Made by a program: the position numbers and the translations under genes
Assembly (NCBI RefSeq): GCF_000520975.1
Contig: NZ_JACB01000051.1
Coordinates: 1-64,000, forward strand
From: Aquimarina megaterium XH134
GTDB lineage: Bacteria; Bacteroidota; Bacteroidia; Flavobacteriales; Flavobacteriaceae
Length of the DNA: 64,000 nt
Direction: 5' to 3'
Shown: positions 35,052-43,670 of the stretch, in pieces
Layout: every line of letters begins with the position of its first letter
Numbering within the stretch: position 1 is the stretch's first letter
Notes under the pieces: model-generated
What the model was told of the DNA's origin: nothing
Databases searched by the model: none
Seen by the model: only the letters and a program-made list of their open reading frames with translations

Positions 35052-36197
35052 ATGAAACATTTAATAGTATTTTCTTGCTTAGTATTCCTTATTTTAAGTT
35101 GTACTTCAAAAAAGAAAGAGCGTTTAGAAGATGATAAGATACCTATTGATAAAAAAATTATCGCCTATGTAAATGCATGGGAAGATAATTGGGGAGAAAA
35201 TTTTGAAAAAGCAAAGCAAATAACGCATATCAATTACGCATTTGCTAATATCAAAGATGGAGAAGTAATTGAAGGAAAAGATACAGATACTGAAATCATA
35301 AAAAAATTAAATAATTTAAAGCAAGTCAATAAGAATTTAAAAATCTTAATTTCTGTAGGAGGTTGGTCGTGGTCTAAAAACTTTTCTGATGCTGTGTTAA
35401 CAGAAGAATCAAGAGAAAAATTTGCGAATAGTGCAATTGCATTTATGCAAAGACATCAGATTGATGGTATTGATTTAGATTGGGAGTATCCAGGGCTTCC
35501 TGGAGATGGAAATATGCATAGACCAGAAGATAAAGAAAATTTTACTGCAATTTTGAAATTGCTGAGAGAAAAATTAAATACACTAGATACAGATCAAAAT
35601 AAATACCTTTTAACAATTGCTAGTGGAGCCAGTCAAAATTATTTAGATCATACCAATATGAGAAAAGCACATACTTATCTCGATTTTATTAATATTATGA
35701 CCTATGATTTTCATGGAGGAGGAGAACGTAAAACAGGACATCATGCCAACCTTAACCCTTCAATACATGATGACAATACCATAGTAAGAAATGTTGCTTC
35801 GGCTGTTCAGGAACATGTAACCGCAGGTATTCCTATACATAAAATTGTTTTAGGAGTCCCCTTTTATGGAAGATGGTGGAAAGGTGCTAATCCTATTAAT
35901 AATGGGCTCTATCAAGAAACATATGGGATGACAGGTAGTTATAATTATGAAGCTATTATAGATAGTGTAAATAGTAATAAGGGGTTTACAAAATATTGGG
36001 ATGAAGAGGCAAATACGCCATATATATGGCGCCAAAAAGATTCTTTATTTATTACTTATGATAATGCCAAATCGATAAAATATAAAGTAGATTTTGTAAA
36101 AAATAACCAACTGGGAGGGGTTATGTTTTGGCAATTTAATGGTGATAACGGAACACTCTTGAATGCAATTTTTAATAATTTGTATACGGAAAAATAA
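35052..36197 (+). CDS. GH18 chitinase-like lipoprotein
   Basis: The 381-residue lipoprotein (lipobox ILSC) is a glycoside hydrolase family 18 barrel. KILISVGGWSWS at about residue 98 and DGIDLDWEYPG at about 138-148 contain the DxxDxDxE catalytic signature with the acid Glu. Later come MTYDFHGG and a terminal GGVMFWQFNGD. It cleaves beta-1,4-GlcNAc linkages, for example in chitin oligosaccharides, at the cell surface or in the periplasm. No separate chitin-binding domain is present, so oligosaccharides are the likelier substrate. Confidence 0.93.
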   Translation: MKHLIVFSCLVFLILSCTSKKKERLEDDKIPIDKKIIAYVNAWEDNWGENFEKAKQITHINYAFANIKDGEVIEGKDTDTEIIKKLNNLKQVNKNLKILISVGGWSWSKNFSDAVLTEESREKFANSAIAFMQRHQIDGIDLDWEYPGLPGDGNMHRPEDKENFTAILKLLREKLNTLDTDQNKYLLTIASGASQNYLDHTNMRKAHTYLDFINIMTYDFHGGGERKTGHHANLNPSIHDDNTIVRNVASAVQEHVTAGIPIHKIVLGVPFYGRWWKGANPINNGLYQETYGMTGSYNYEAIIDSVNSNKGFTKYWDEEANTPYIWRQKDSLFITYDNAKSIKYKVDFVKNNQLGGVMFWQFNGDNGTLLNAIFNNLYTEK

Positions 36198-36222
36198 CAA
36201 TTTTGGAAAAGCATAGATAAAA

Positions 36223-37194
36223 ATGAAATATAAAAAATTTGGAAAGTTAGATTGGAACGTAAGTCAGGTTGGATATGGTATGTGGGGTATGGCAGGTTGG
36301 TCAGAATCAGATGATAAAATATCTAATAAGTCATTAGATAGAGCTATTGAATTGGGTTGTAATTTTTTTGATACAGCGTGGGGATACGCAGAAGGAAGAA
36401 GCGAGCAAATTTTAGCGGGGTTATTAAAAAGACACTCGGAAAAAAGATTGTATACAGCAACAAAAATTCCTCCGAAAATTGATGAATGGCCGCCAAGTAA
36501 ATCATCTACTTTAAAAGATATATATCCATCAAATCATATCGTGGAGTATACAGAAAAGAGCTTGAAGAATTTAGGGGTTGAAACCATTGATTTACAACAA
36601 TTTCATGTATGGGAAGATAGTTGGGCAGAACGAGATGAATGGAAAGAAATGGTATTAAAACTAAAACAAGAAGGAAAAGTACAATCTTTTGGGATTAGTG
36701 TAAACCGATGGGAACCTGCCAATTGCTTGAAAGCACTAGAGTCTGGGTTAATCGATTCAATACAGGTTATTTATAATATTTTCGATCAATCTCCCGAAGA
36801 TGTATTATTTCCGTATTGCGAAAAGAATGATATTGCAGTTATAGCCCGTGTTCCATTTGATGAAGGCTCTCTTACCGGAAAACTTTCATTAGAATCTAAA
36901 TGGGATATAGGGGATTTTAGAAACATTTATTTTGGTCCCGAAAATTTGCAGCCTACTATAGAACGTATCGAAAAATTAAAAGAACTGGTTCAGAATGAAA
37001 TGCCATTAGCAGAATTAGCATTGCGTTTTATTGCAGCACATCCTGCGGTAACTACGATGATTCCTGGTATGCGTCAACTACGTAATGTAGAAGCCAATAT
37101 GCGTATAGGTGATGGACAAGGACTTTCACAAGAGTGGATAGATAAACTAAGAGATCATCGTTGGGATCGTTTGCCAACAAATTGGTCTTGTTAA
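36223..37194 (+). CDS. Aldo/keto reductase
   Basis: The 323-residue AKR has the catalytic tetrad visible: FFDTAWGYAEG gives Asp and Tyr, TATKIPP gives Lys and QQFHVW gives His. It is an NADPH-type oxidoreductase on sugars or aldehydes. In this locus it could oxidise or reduce a sugar released by the chitinase and hexosaminidase. The direction cannot be told from sequence. It has no signal peptide. The next gene begins 11 bp later. Confidence 0.88.
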   Translation: MKYKKFGKLDWNVSQVGYGMWGMAGWSESDDKISNKSLDRAIELGCNFFDTAWGYAEGRSEQILAGLLKRHSEKRLYTATKIPPKIDEWPPSKSSTLKDIYPSNHIVEYTEKSLKNLGVETIDLQQFHVWEDSWAERDEWKEMVLKLKQEGKVQSFGISVNRWEPANCLKALESGLIDSIQVIYNIFDQSPEDVLFPYCEKNDIAVIARVPFDEGSLTGKLSLESKWDIGDFRNIYFGPENLQPTIERIEKLKELVQNEMPLAELALRFIAAHPAVTTMIPGMRQLRNVEANMRIGDGQGLSQEWIDKLRDHRWDRLPTNWSC

Positions 37195-37205
37195 TCGATA
37201 AGAAT

Positions 37206-38102
37206 ATGCGCAGAAGAACTTTTATAAAGAAAACTTCAAACACAGCTTTAGGTATGGGGTTAGCGTTATCATTTCCATCACGTATGATCGTAAAAGAAGA
37301 CACTTTGTTTTTTAAAATATCACTTGCACAGTGGTCGTTACATAGAAGTTTACGTTCAGGAAAACTTACAACATTCGATTTTCCTGCGAAAGCTAAAAAT
37401 GATTTTGATATTCATGCTGTAGAATATGTCAATCAGTTTTTTCTGGATAGAGCTAAAGATCAAAGGTTTCTTAGCGAATTAAAACAGCGTACATCAGATC
37501 TAAATGTAGAAAACGTTTTGATTATGGTTGATGCAGAAGGTGAATTGGGTGATCAAGATAAAAAAGAAAGATTACAAGCAATAGAAAATCATTATAAATG
37601 GGTAGAAGCAGCACAATTTTTAGGATGTAGCTCTATTCGTGTAAATCTGCATGGAGAAGGGAGTAGAGCCGATGTTGCAAAGGCAGGAGTGGACAGTTTA
37701 GTACAATTATCTGATTTCGCTAAAGATTATGCTATCAATATAATAGTCGAAAATCATCAAAGCTATTCTACCCATGGTGATTGGTTATCCAAAATCATGA
37801 AGAATGTTAACTTAAAGAATTGTGGTACTTTACCTGATTTTGGTAATTTTTATGAATATGACCGATATCAAGGTGTAAAGGATATGATGCCTTTTGCTAA
37901 AGGGATTAGTGCCAAATCCAATGATTTTGATGAACAGGGAAATGAAACGCAAATCGACTATGTCAAAATGCTTCAAATTGTAAAAAATGCTGGTTATACT
38001 GGTTACATTGGTATTGAATACGAAGGAACTAATGATGACGAGGATAAAGGTATTCAATTAACAAAAGAGCTATTGATAAAAACTGCAAGAGAGCTAAAAT
38101 GA
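37206..38102 (+). CDS. Tat-exported xylose-isomerase-like TIM-barrel protein
   Basis: I take the ATG at 37206, which puts a twin-arginine signal (RRRTFIKK then a hydrophobic stretch) at the very start; an upstream ATG at 37161 overlaps the aldo/keto reductase gene. The 298-residue protein is a sugar phosphate isomerase/epimerase-type barrel with metal-site residues in IIVENHQ, TLPDFGNF and IGIEYEGT. Many such proteins in PULs are exported and of unknown substrate. It overlaps the next gene by 4 bp (ATGA). Confidence 0.8.
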   Translation: MRRRTFIKKTSNTALGMGLALSFPSRMIVKEDTLFFKISLAQWSLHRSLRSGKLTTFDFPAKAKNDFDIHAVEYVNQFFLDRAKDQRFLSELKQRTSDLNVENVLIMVDAEGELGDQDKKERLQAIENHYKWVEAAQFLGCSSIRVNLHGEGSRADVAKAGVDSLVQLSDFAKDYAINIIVENHQSYSTHGDWLSKIMKNVNLKNCGTLPDFGNFYEYDRYQGVKDMMPFAKGISAKSNDFDEQGNETQIDYVKMLQIVKNAGYTGYIGIEYEGTNDDEDKGIQLTKELLIKTARELK

Positions 38103-38857
38103 AATTAGAAAATCAGGTATTTATCATTACGGGTGCTACAAGCGGCATGGGAAAAGCTATTGCTGTTTTATATGCAAAAGAAGGAGCTAAATTAGTGCTG
38201 AGTGGTAGGAACATAGAGAGAGGAAATGCATTAGTAGCAGAGTTAAAATCGATATCTGCAGGTGTTATATTTCATGCAGGTGATGTAGGAATTCCTGAGG
38301 TGAATAAAGAACTGGTTTCCAAAGCAATTACCAAGTATGGAAAACTTAGTGGTATTGTAAGTAATGCAGGAGTTTTAGGGTTGGGAAGCCTTACCGAGAT
38401 TAGTATTGAAGACTGGCATGAAACCCTGAACATAAATTTTAATTCGTTCTTTTATTTATGCAAATATGCTATTCCATATATCAAAAAAGAGAAAGGAATC
38501 ATTATTGCTAATGCATCAATAGCTGCATTTAAATGTTTCCCAAACCATGCTGCCTATTGTGCATCAAAAGCAGCGTTAGTCTCTTTGGTTAAGCAAGCAG
38601 CATTAGATTATGGCCCCGAAATACGCATTAATGCTATTTGTCCCGGCCCAGTAGATACACCTCTGATTTGGGATTCTGCAAAAGCATTTAAGAACCCTGA
38701 TGAAGCTGTCGATAATGTAAAAAATGCTACCATATTAAAACGTTTGGGTACACCAGAAGATATTGCTAAACTAGCATTGTTTTTGGCATCAGAAGATTCT
38801 TCTTGGATGACAGGTTCTGCTATAACTATCGATGGAGGAATTATGGCGACCTCTTAA
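38099..38857 (+). CDS. Short-chain dehydrogenase/reductase
   Basis: The 252-residue SDR has TGATSGMGKA for NAD(P) binding, SNAGVL, NASIAAF with the catalytic Ser and YCASK with Tyr and Lys. It ends with the classical SGSAITIDGG-type tail (TGSAITIDGGIMATS). The overall pattern resembles glucose-1-dehydrogenase/3-oxoacyl reductase-like SDRs. In the locus it is a candidate for oxidising an N-acetyl sugar to its lactone, which the gluconolactonase-like protein could hydrolyse. It is the last clear gene of the operon. Confidence 0.88.
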   Translation: MKLENQVFIITGATSGMGKAIAVLYAKEGAKLVLSGRNIERGNALVAELKSISAGVIFHAGDVGIPEVNKELVSKAITKYGKLSGIVSNAGVLGLGSLTEISIEDWHETLNINFNSFFYLCKYAIPYIKKEKGIIIANASIAAFKCFPNHAAYCASKAALVSLVKQAALDYGPEIRINAICPGPVDTPLIWDSAKAFKNPDEAVDNVKNATILKRLGTPEDIAKLALFLASEDSSWMTGSAITIDGGIMATS

Positions 38858-38869
38858 AAGAAAAGAAAT

Positions 38870-38977
38870 ATGAAGTTAAATATATCTATTGACATATTGA
38901 TGATCAATAAGGATTTGTATATTGTTAGTTATAAAGAAAAATACCTACTACCTAAATATAAAATAGTTGATCTATGA
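38870..38977 (+). CDS. Possible small ORF at the operon end
   Basis: An ATG 12 bp after the SDR stop opens a 35-residue frame (MKLNISIDIL...YKIVDL) rich in Ile, Leu, Lys and Tyr. It recalls nothing I know and may be chance in AT-rich DNA. Confidence 0.2.
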   Translation: MKLNISIDILMINKDLYIVSYKEKYLLPKYKIVDL

Positions 38978-39042
38978 TTTGAAAAGTGTACAAGAGCTAT
39001 ACTTCTCTCTCATTTTAATCAAAACAAATATTAAATTTTCGG

Positions 39043-40128
39043 ATGGCAAAATCATTACTCTTTATACCTGATATTTCTGGTTTTACACACTTTGTTCAGA
39101 ATACCGAAGTAGAGCATAGTCAACATGTGATTTCTGAGTTGTTAGAGGTTTTGATTAATGCTAATACACAAGATTTAAAACTGGCAGAAATAGAAGGGGA
39201 TGCATTGTTTTTTTATAAAGAAAATGAAATCCCGTCACAAGAAAAGCTACTGGCTCAGATTGAAACAATGTTTACTTCGTTTTATAGTCATCTTAAACTT
39301 TTAGAGAAAAACCGTGTTTGCCCTTGTAATGCATGTGCTACAGCACCTAATTTACAGTTAAAAATAGTAGTGCATTGTGGAGAGTTGCAATTTATTACAG
39401 TTCAGGAAAAACGTAAGCCTTTTGGTCAGGTAGTTATTGAGGCTCATAGATTACTTAAAAACTCAATTGTAAGCGATAACTATGCTTTGTTAAGTGATGA
39501 AGTGTCTAAAGCTATTGGGCTTCCTGCTAATTACGAGAGTAAATTATACCATTTTAGAGCGGGTAAGGATACTTATGATACTAAGGAAATTACTTATTCG
39601 TTTTCCGAAATAAGTAAAAACAAATTGAAGCTTACTCCTTTTGCTACCCCAGAAGTGGTGAGTTTTCAATGTTCCCCGTCCGTAGTTTTAATGAGAGAAT
39701 TCGAAATTGCTGCAGCACAATTATTAGAATATATTACTAATTATAGCTATAGACATTATTGGGCAAAGGGAGTTGATAAATTCGAGTATAACCCGGGAGA
39801 GGTTACTCGATTAGGTACCGAGCATGTCTGTGTAATTGATGGAAAACGACTCAATTTTACAACAGTAACCAAGAAAGCAGGTGTAAATGAAATTGTCTAT
39901 GGAGAGCGTACTACAGATGCTCCTTTGCATGCATTGTATCAATTTTTTATTATAAAATCATTACCTGGTAATCGATGTTTGCTAACTGTAGAAGTATATC
40001 CTGAGGCAAAATCATTATTGCATAAGTTGATGTTGTTTCTTTTGATAAAAAGAGCCATAAGAAAGTCTATAAAAACATCTATAGATAATCTTGAAGCATT
40101 TGTAAGAAATGACGCTATAACGAGCTAA
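39043..40128 (+). CDS. DUF2652 family protein
   Basis: The 361-residue cytoplasmic protein has a start (LLFIPDISGFTHFVQNTEVEHS, with DALFFYKE following) like nucleotide cyclase-fold proteins of family DUF2652. The C-terminal ~150 residues resemble an SRPBCC lipid/ligand-binding fold. A CxCxxC-like cluster (CPCNACATAP) sits at about residue 91. Function is unknown. The gene converges with murF, overlapping it by 4 bp at the 3' ends. Confidence 0.75.
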   Translation: MAKSLLFIPDISGFTHFVQNTEVEHSQHVISELLEVLINANTQDLKLAEIEGDALFFYKENEIPSQEKLLAQIETMFTSFYSHLKLLEKNRVCPCNACATAPNLQLKIVVHCGELQFITVQEKRKPFGQVVIEAHRLLKNSIVSDNYALLSDEVSKAIGLPANYESKLYHFRAGKDTYDTKEITYSFSEISKNKLKLTPFATPEVVSFQCSPSVVLMREFEIAAAQLLEYITNYSYRHYWAKGVDKFEYNPGEVTRLGTEHVCVIDGKRLNFTTVTKKAGVNEIVYGERTTDAPLHALYQFFIIKSLPGNRCLLTVEVYPEAKSLLHKLMLFLLIKRAIRKSIKTSIDNLEAFVRNDAITS

Positions 40129-41402
40129 AGAAGGTCTAGAATTCTTTCTAGTTTCATGCCTCGGGATCCTTTGATTAGAATTATACCTTTTTGATTTTTT
40201 AGAGCCCAATTTGTCTCAAGATCTTCATAAGATTTAAATTTATGAATATGAGGATTAGTACATTTAGTGGCAAAAAAATGAGTCCCAATTAAATATATTT
40301 CTTCTGTTTGTGTATTGCTTATCTGGTCTGTTATTTTTTGATGCTCTAGAGCTGCATCATTACCCAATTCAAACATATCTCCCAAAAAGACAATTTTGGT
40401 ATTATATTGTAATTGAACGAAATTATGGATGGCAGCTTCCATGCTCGATGGATTTGCATTATAGGCATCCAGAATAATGGTATGATCTCCTTTTTTAATG
40501 ATTTGCGAACGATTATTTGTAGGAGTATAAGATTCTATTGCATGTTTGATCTTGTCTATACTAATTTTGAAATGAGACCCAATGGCGATAGCAGCTGCAA
40601 TATTTGTAAAGTTGTACTGGCCTATTAAATTACTATGTATGGTACTATCTTGATAAGAAATAATTACATTTGGATCGGTGCCCGTCAATTTAATAATTAC
40701 GTCACTGGTGTTAGATTGTGAAAAACTATACGCTTTTATTCCAGAAGATGCATTAACAAGTTTTTTGTCTTCAAGATTAAGAAAAACTAATTTGTTGTGC
40801 TTTTTTAGATAATCATAAAGTTCTGTTTTTCCTTTTAAAACACCTTCTATACTTCCAAAACCTTCTAGGTGAGCTTTTCCAATATTTGTAATATATCCAT
40901 AGTCTGGATTGGCAATAGAGCACAAAAATGCAATTTCTTCTAGGTGATTGGCTCCCATTTCTACAATTCCTATTTGAGTTTCCTTTGTCATTGATAAAAG
41001 TGTAAGAGGAACTCCGATATGGTTATTTAGATTCCCTATCGTTGCAGAGGTCTTAAAAGAAGAAGAAAGCACACTGTTGATTAATTCTTTTGTGGTAGTT
41101 TTTCCATTGCTTCCGGTTAGAGCAATAATAGGAATATTTAAGTGTTTACGATGAAACGAAGCTAAATCTTGTAGCGTTTGTAGAACATCATCTACAAGAA
41201 TATGTTTTTCTGTTGTTTTAAATGCTACTTCATCAATTATTGCATATGCTGCTCCATGTTCTAAGGCTTTTTGTGCATATGTGTTTCCATTAAAATTTTC
41301 TCCTTTTAAAGCAAAAAAAATAACATTAGACTCTATTTTTCGGGTATCTGTACATACGCCATTGCTGGCTAGGAATAACTGATGTATTTGGGTGATGGTC
41401 AT
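40125..41402 (-). CDS. murF: UDP-N-acetylmuramoyl-tripeptide--D-alanyl-D-alanine ligase
   Basis: The 425-residue Mur ligase has the ATP-binding loop ALTGSNGKTTTKELI at about residue 96, VEMGANHLEEI and the C-terminal LDAYNANPSSMEAAI typical of MurF. It adds D-Ala-D-Ala to the UDP-MurNAc tripeptide in the cytoplasm. It lies downstream of gldJ on the same strand, separated by a terminator. Confidence 0.95.
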   Translation of the reverse strand: MTITQIHQLFLASNGVCTDTRKIESNVIFFALKGENFNGNTYAQKALEHGAAYAIIDEVAFKTTEKHILVDDVLQTLQDLASFHRKHLNIPIIALTGSNGKTTTKELINSVLSSSFKTSATIGNLNNHIGVPLTLLSMTKETQIGIVEMGANHLEEIAFLCSIANPDYGYITNIGKAHLEGFGSIEGVLKGKTELYDYLKKHNKLVFLNLEDKKLVNASSGIKAYSFSQSNTSDVIIKLTGTDPNVIISYQDSTIHSNLIGQYNFTNIAAAIAIGSHFKISIDKIKHAIESYTPTNNRSQIIKKGDHTIILDAYNANPSSMEAAIHNFVQLQYNTKIVFLGDMFELGNDAALEHQKITDQISNTQTEEIYLIGTHFFATKCTNPHIHKFKSYEDLETNWALKNQKGIILIKGSRGMKLERILDLL

Positions 41403-41417
41403 TAATTATATGATATT

Positions 41418-41449
41418 AAAAAGCCCTGACAAATATGTACAGGGCTTTT
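41418..41449 (-). terminator. Terminator between gldJ and murF
   Basis: A 10-bp perfect stem (41419-41428 with 41440-41449, core GCCCTG/CAGGGC) reads into a T run on the minus strand. It follows the gldJ stop and lies just before murF. Confidence 0.85.
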
Positions 41450-41478
41450 GGTATTTATAACGAACTTTAATTAAATTC

Positions 41479-43155
41479 TTATCCTTTTGGTTTCTGGTGT
41501 CTTGGTGTTTTTTTCTTTCTGGCTTTAGTACCAACACGAGACATTGCATTTCTGAAACCAATATAATCGGTAGCCATATCTTGTGGTAAGAACCTTCTTT
41601 GTGCTGGATCTAACCAATAGGCTCTGTCTTTCCAGGAACCACCTTTGTACACACGTACTTCATCATCAACAATAGTAGTTCTTTTACTAGACTCATCGTA
41701 TCTTCTGTCCATTTTTGTGCTATCTTCTGCATCAGGACCTACGTAGTGAATAGGTGCATTATACATTCTTCTGTTAGGAGTAGCCTGATCCTGAAATCCT
41801 TCATAATATCTAGAAGAACTTTTATCACCATCTCTATAGTTTCTGTTATCACTATCAGTAAAATTAGTTCTCATGTATGTTTCCTGCTCATCGATAGGAA
41901 CTTGTAAAATTCCACCAGGTAATACTCGAGCTATAATTTTACCATTACTAAGTGTGTCATATACTATAGAATCTGTCATAACAATTTTTACAGTTCCATC
42001 AGGATTGATAGCATTTTTGGTATATACATTTCCTCTATAGTAGTTAAAATCATTATATTCATCATCTACTATAGGTCTGTAAACATCGGCTACCCATTCT
42101 GCAACATTTCCTGCCATATCATATAAACCATAATCGTTAGGATTGTAAGATTTTACAGGAGCAGTAATATCTGCACCATCATCACTCCATCCAGCGATTC
42201 CACCATAATCACCATCACCTTGCTTAAAGTTAGCTAATTGATCTCCACGAGTTCTTCTTTTTCCAGAACGAGTGTATTTTCCAGTCCATGGATATTTTTT
42301 TCTACCTCTATAGATGTTATAACTTCTAATTTCTACTAATCCTAAAGCAGCATATTCCCATTCAGCTTCGGTTGGAAGTCTATATTTAGGTAAAAGTAAT
42401 CCGTCTTTCCGTTGTATATATAATCCTGTAGAGTCGTTTGTTTTTGCATATCTTTCTGATGCTCTACCACCTCTGATAGCTTCATCATTACCTCCATAAG
42501 TTTGTGTAGGAGCGTTTAAATATGTATCTGTGTCAAAAGTGCTTTCTGCAGAAACATCTTCAAAAGGAGCATTCTTTTTAATTACATCTTCTTCTTCAAG
42601 AATTCTTTCATTAACGCGGTTAGTCCTCCAATTACTGAATTCTATTGCTTGAATCCAATTTACCCCTACAACAGGATAATTAGCATACGCAGGATGACGT
42701 AAGTAATTATTGGTCATCATTTCGTTAAAACCAAGTCGATTTCTCCAAACTAAGGTATCAGGAAGTGCACCATAATATATGTTTCTGTATTTTGGTTCTG
42801 TAGGAGGGTATACTCCTTTTAACCAATCAAGATATTCCAGATACATTACATTGGTAACTTCGGTTTCATCCATATAAAAGGATTGAACATGTTGCTGAGT
42901 TGGGGTGTTGTTCCAATCATGCATTACATCATCTTGTACACGTCCCATAGTGAATGTACCTCCTTCAATGAATACTAAACCAGGGCCAGTTTCTTGCTCT
43001 TTGTAATTTGTCTGTACCTGAAATCCACCATCTTTGGAATTGTATTTCCAACCTGTGGCTCTAGAACTGCTCCCATAATCGTTCTTAGAACAACTAAACA
43101 GTAAAACACTAATGGAAAGCGCCATTAGCGACTTAAAAATAAACGCGTTTTTCAT
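41479..43155 (-). CDS. gldJ: Gliding motility lipoprotein GldJ
   Basis: The 558-residue lipoprotein (lipobox LFSC) has a formylglycine-generating-enzyme/SUMF1-like domain. GGTFTMG opens it, YRLPTEAEWEYAA and NDYGLYDMAGNVAEWVAD are in the middle, and VYKGGSWKDRAYWL and IGFRNAMSR close it. This is the known GldJ layout. GldJ is needed for gliding and for stability of the type IX secretion motor. The divergent porV gene encodes another type IX component, as in many flavobacteria. Confidence 0.95.
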   Translation of the reverse strand: MKNAFIFKSLMALSISVLLFSCSKNDYGSSSRATGWKYNSKDGGFQVQTNYKEQETGPGLVFIEGGTFTMGRVQDDVMHDWNNTPTQQHVQSFYMDETEVTNVMYLEYLDWLKGVYPPTEPKYRNIYYGALPDTLVWRNRLGFNEMMTNNYLRHPAYANYPVVGVNWIQAIEFSNWRTNRVNERILEEEDVIKKNAPFEDVSAESTFDTDTYLNAPTQTYGGNDEAIRGGRASERYAKTNDSTGLYIQRKDGLLLPKYRLPTEAEWEYAALGLVEIRSYNIYRGRKKYPWTGKYTRSGKRRTRGDQLANFKQGDGDYGGIAGWSDDGADITAPVKSYNPNDYGLYDMAGNVAEWVADVYRPIVDDEYNDFNYYRGNVYTKNAINPDGTVKIVMTDSIVYDTLSNGKIIARVLPGGILQVPIDEQETYMRTNFTDSDNRNYRDGDKSSSRYYEGFQDQATPNRRMYNAPIHYVGPDAEDSTKMDRRYDESSKRTTIVDDEVRVYKGGSWKDRAYWLDPAQRRFLPQDMATDYIGFRNAMSRVGTKARKKKTPRHQKPKG

Positions 43156-43390
43156 AATCTTAAGTTCGTTTAAGTAGAAATTAGGGCTTGCAATATAAAT
43201 AATAAACGTTAAAATTACCCTAATTTTTTCAAAATATTATCAATTCACATTTTTTTATGAATTTATAACGACTCTGGTTTAACGCAATATTTGTGAGTTT
43301 ATTATTTGAGATGTAATAAAAACAAGAAATTTAAAATATTAAAAAAACATTGCACTTAATTTTTTTTCAAGCAATCATATTTCTTAACAA

Positions 43391-43419
43391 AATGTTAAAT
43401 AATATGATTATTTAACATT
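43391..43419. promoter_or_regulatory. Perfect 12-bp inverted repeat between gldJ and porV
   Basis: AATGTTAAATAA (43391-43402) and TTATTTAACATT (43408-43419) are exact complements separated by 5 bp. It could be an operator for divergent control. It lacks the GC core and T tail of a terminator. Confidence 0.5.
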
Positions 43420-43640
43420 ATTTTCACTTCTTGTGGTAAGCAACCTTATGACGAGATGAGATCGTCAATTGTTTGAAATTTAAAAGCTTACATGGGATTT
43501 AAGCGTGCATGTTTGAGGTGTTTTGATAAAAATTAATCACGGAAACTAAAATGAAATATAAGATATCCTTAAAATCAGCGTTTATAAACCATCAACTTAA
43601 AAAAATTAAGAACTCACTATTCTTACTAACTAAATAACTA

Positions 43641-43648
43641 TATATTTG
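43641..43648 (+). promoter_or_regulatory. -7 box for porV
   Basis: TATATTTG matches TAnnTTTG and lies 22 bp before the porV ATG. No clear TTG lies at the usual distance. Confidence 0.45.
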
Positions 43649-43670
43649 TCAAACTCAATTTTTAAAGGAT

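Larger units (their letters stand above)
43156..43670. other. gldJ/porV divergent intergenic region
   Basis: These 515 bp hold no credible gene. They contain a 9-bp inverted repeat near gldJ (43178-43186 with 43218-43226), a perfect 12-bp palindrome at 43391-43419 and a -7 box before porV. Confidence 0.6.
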
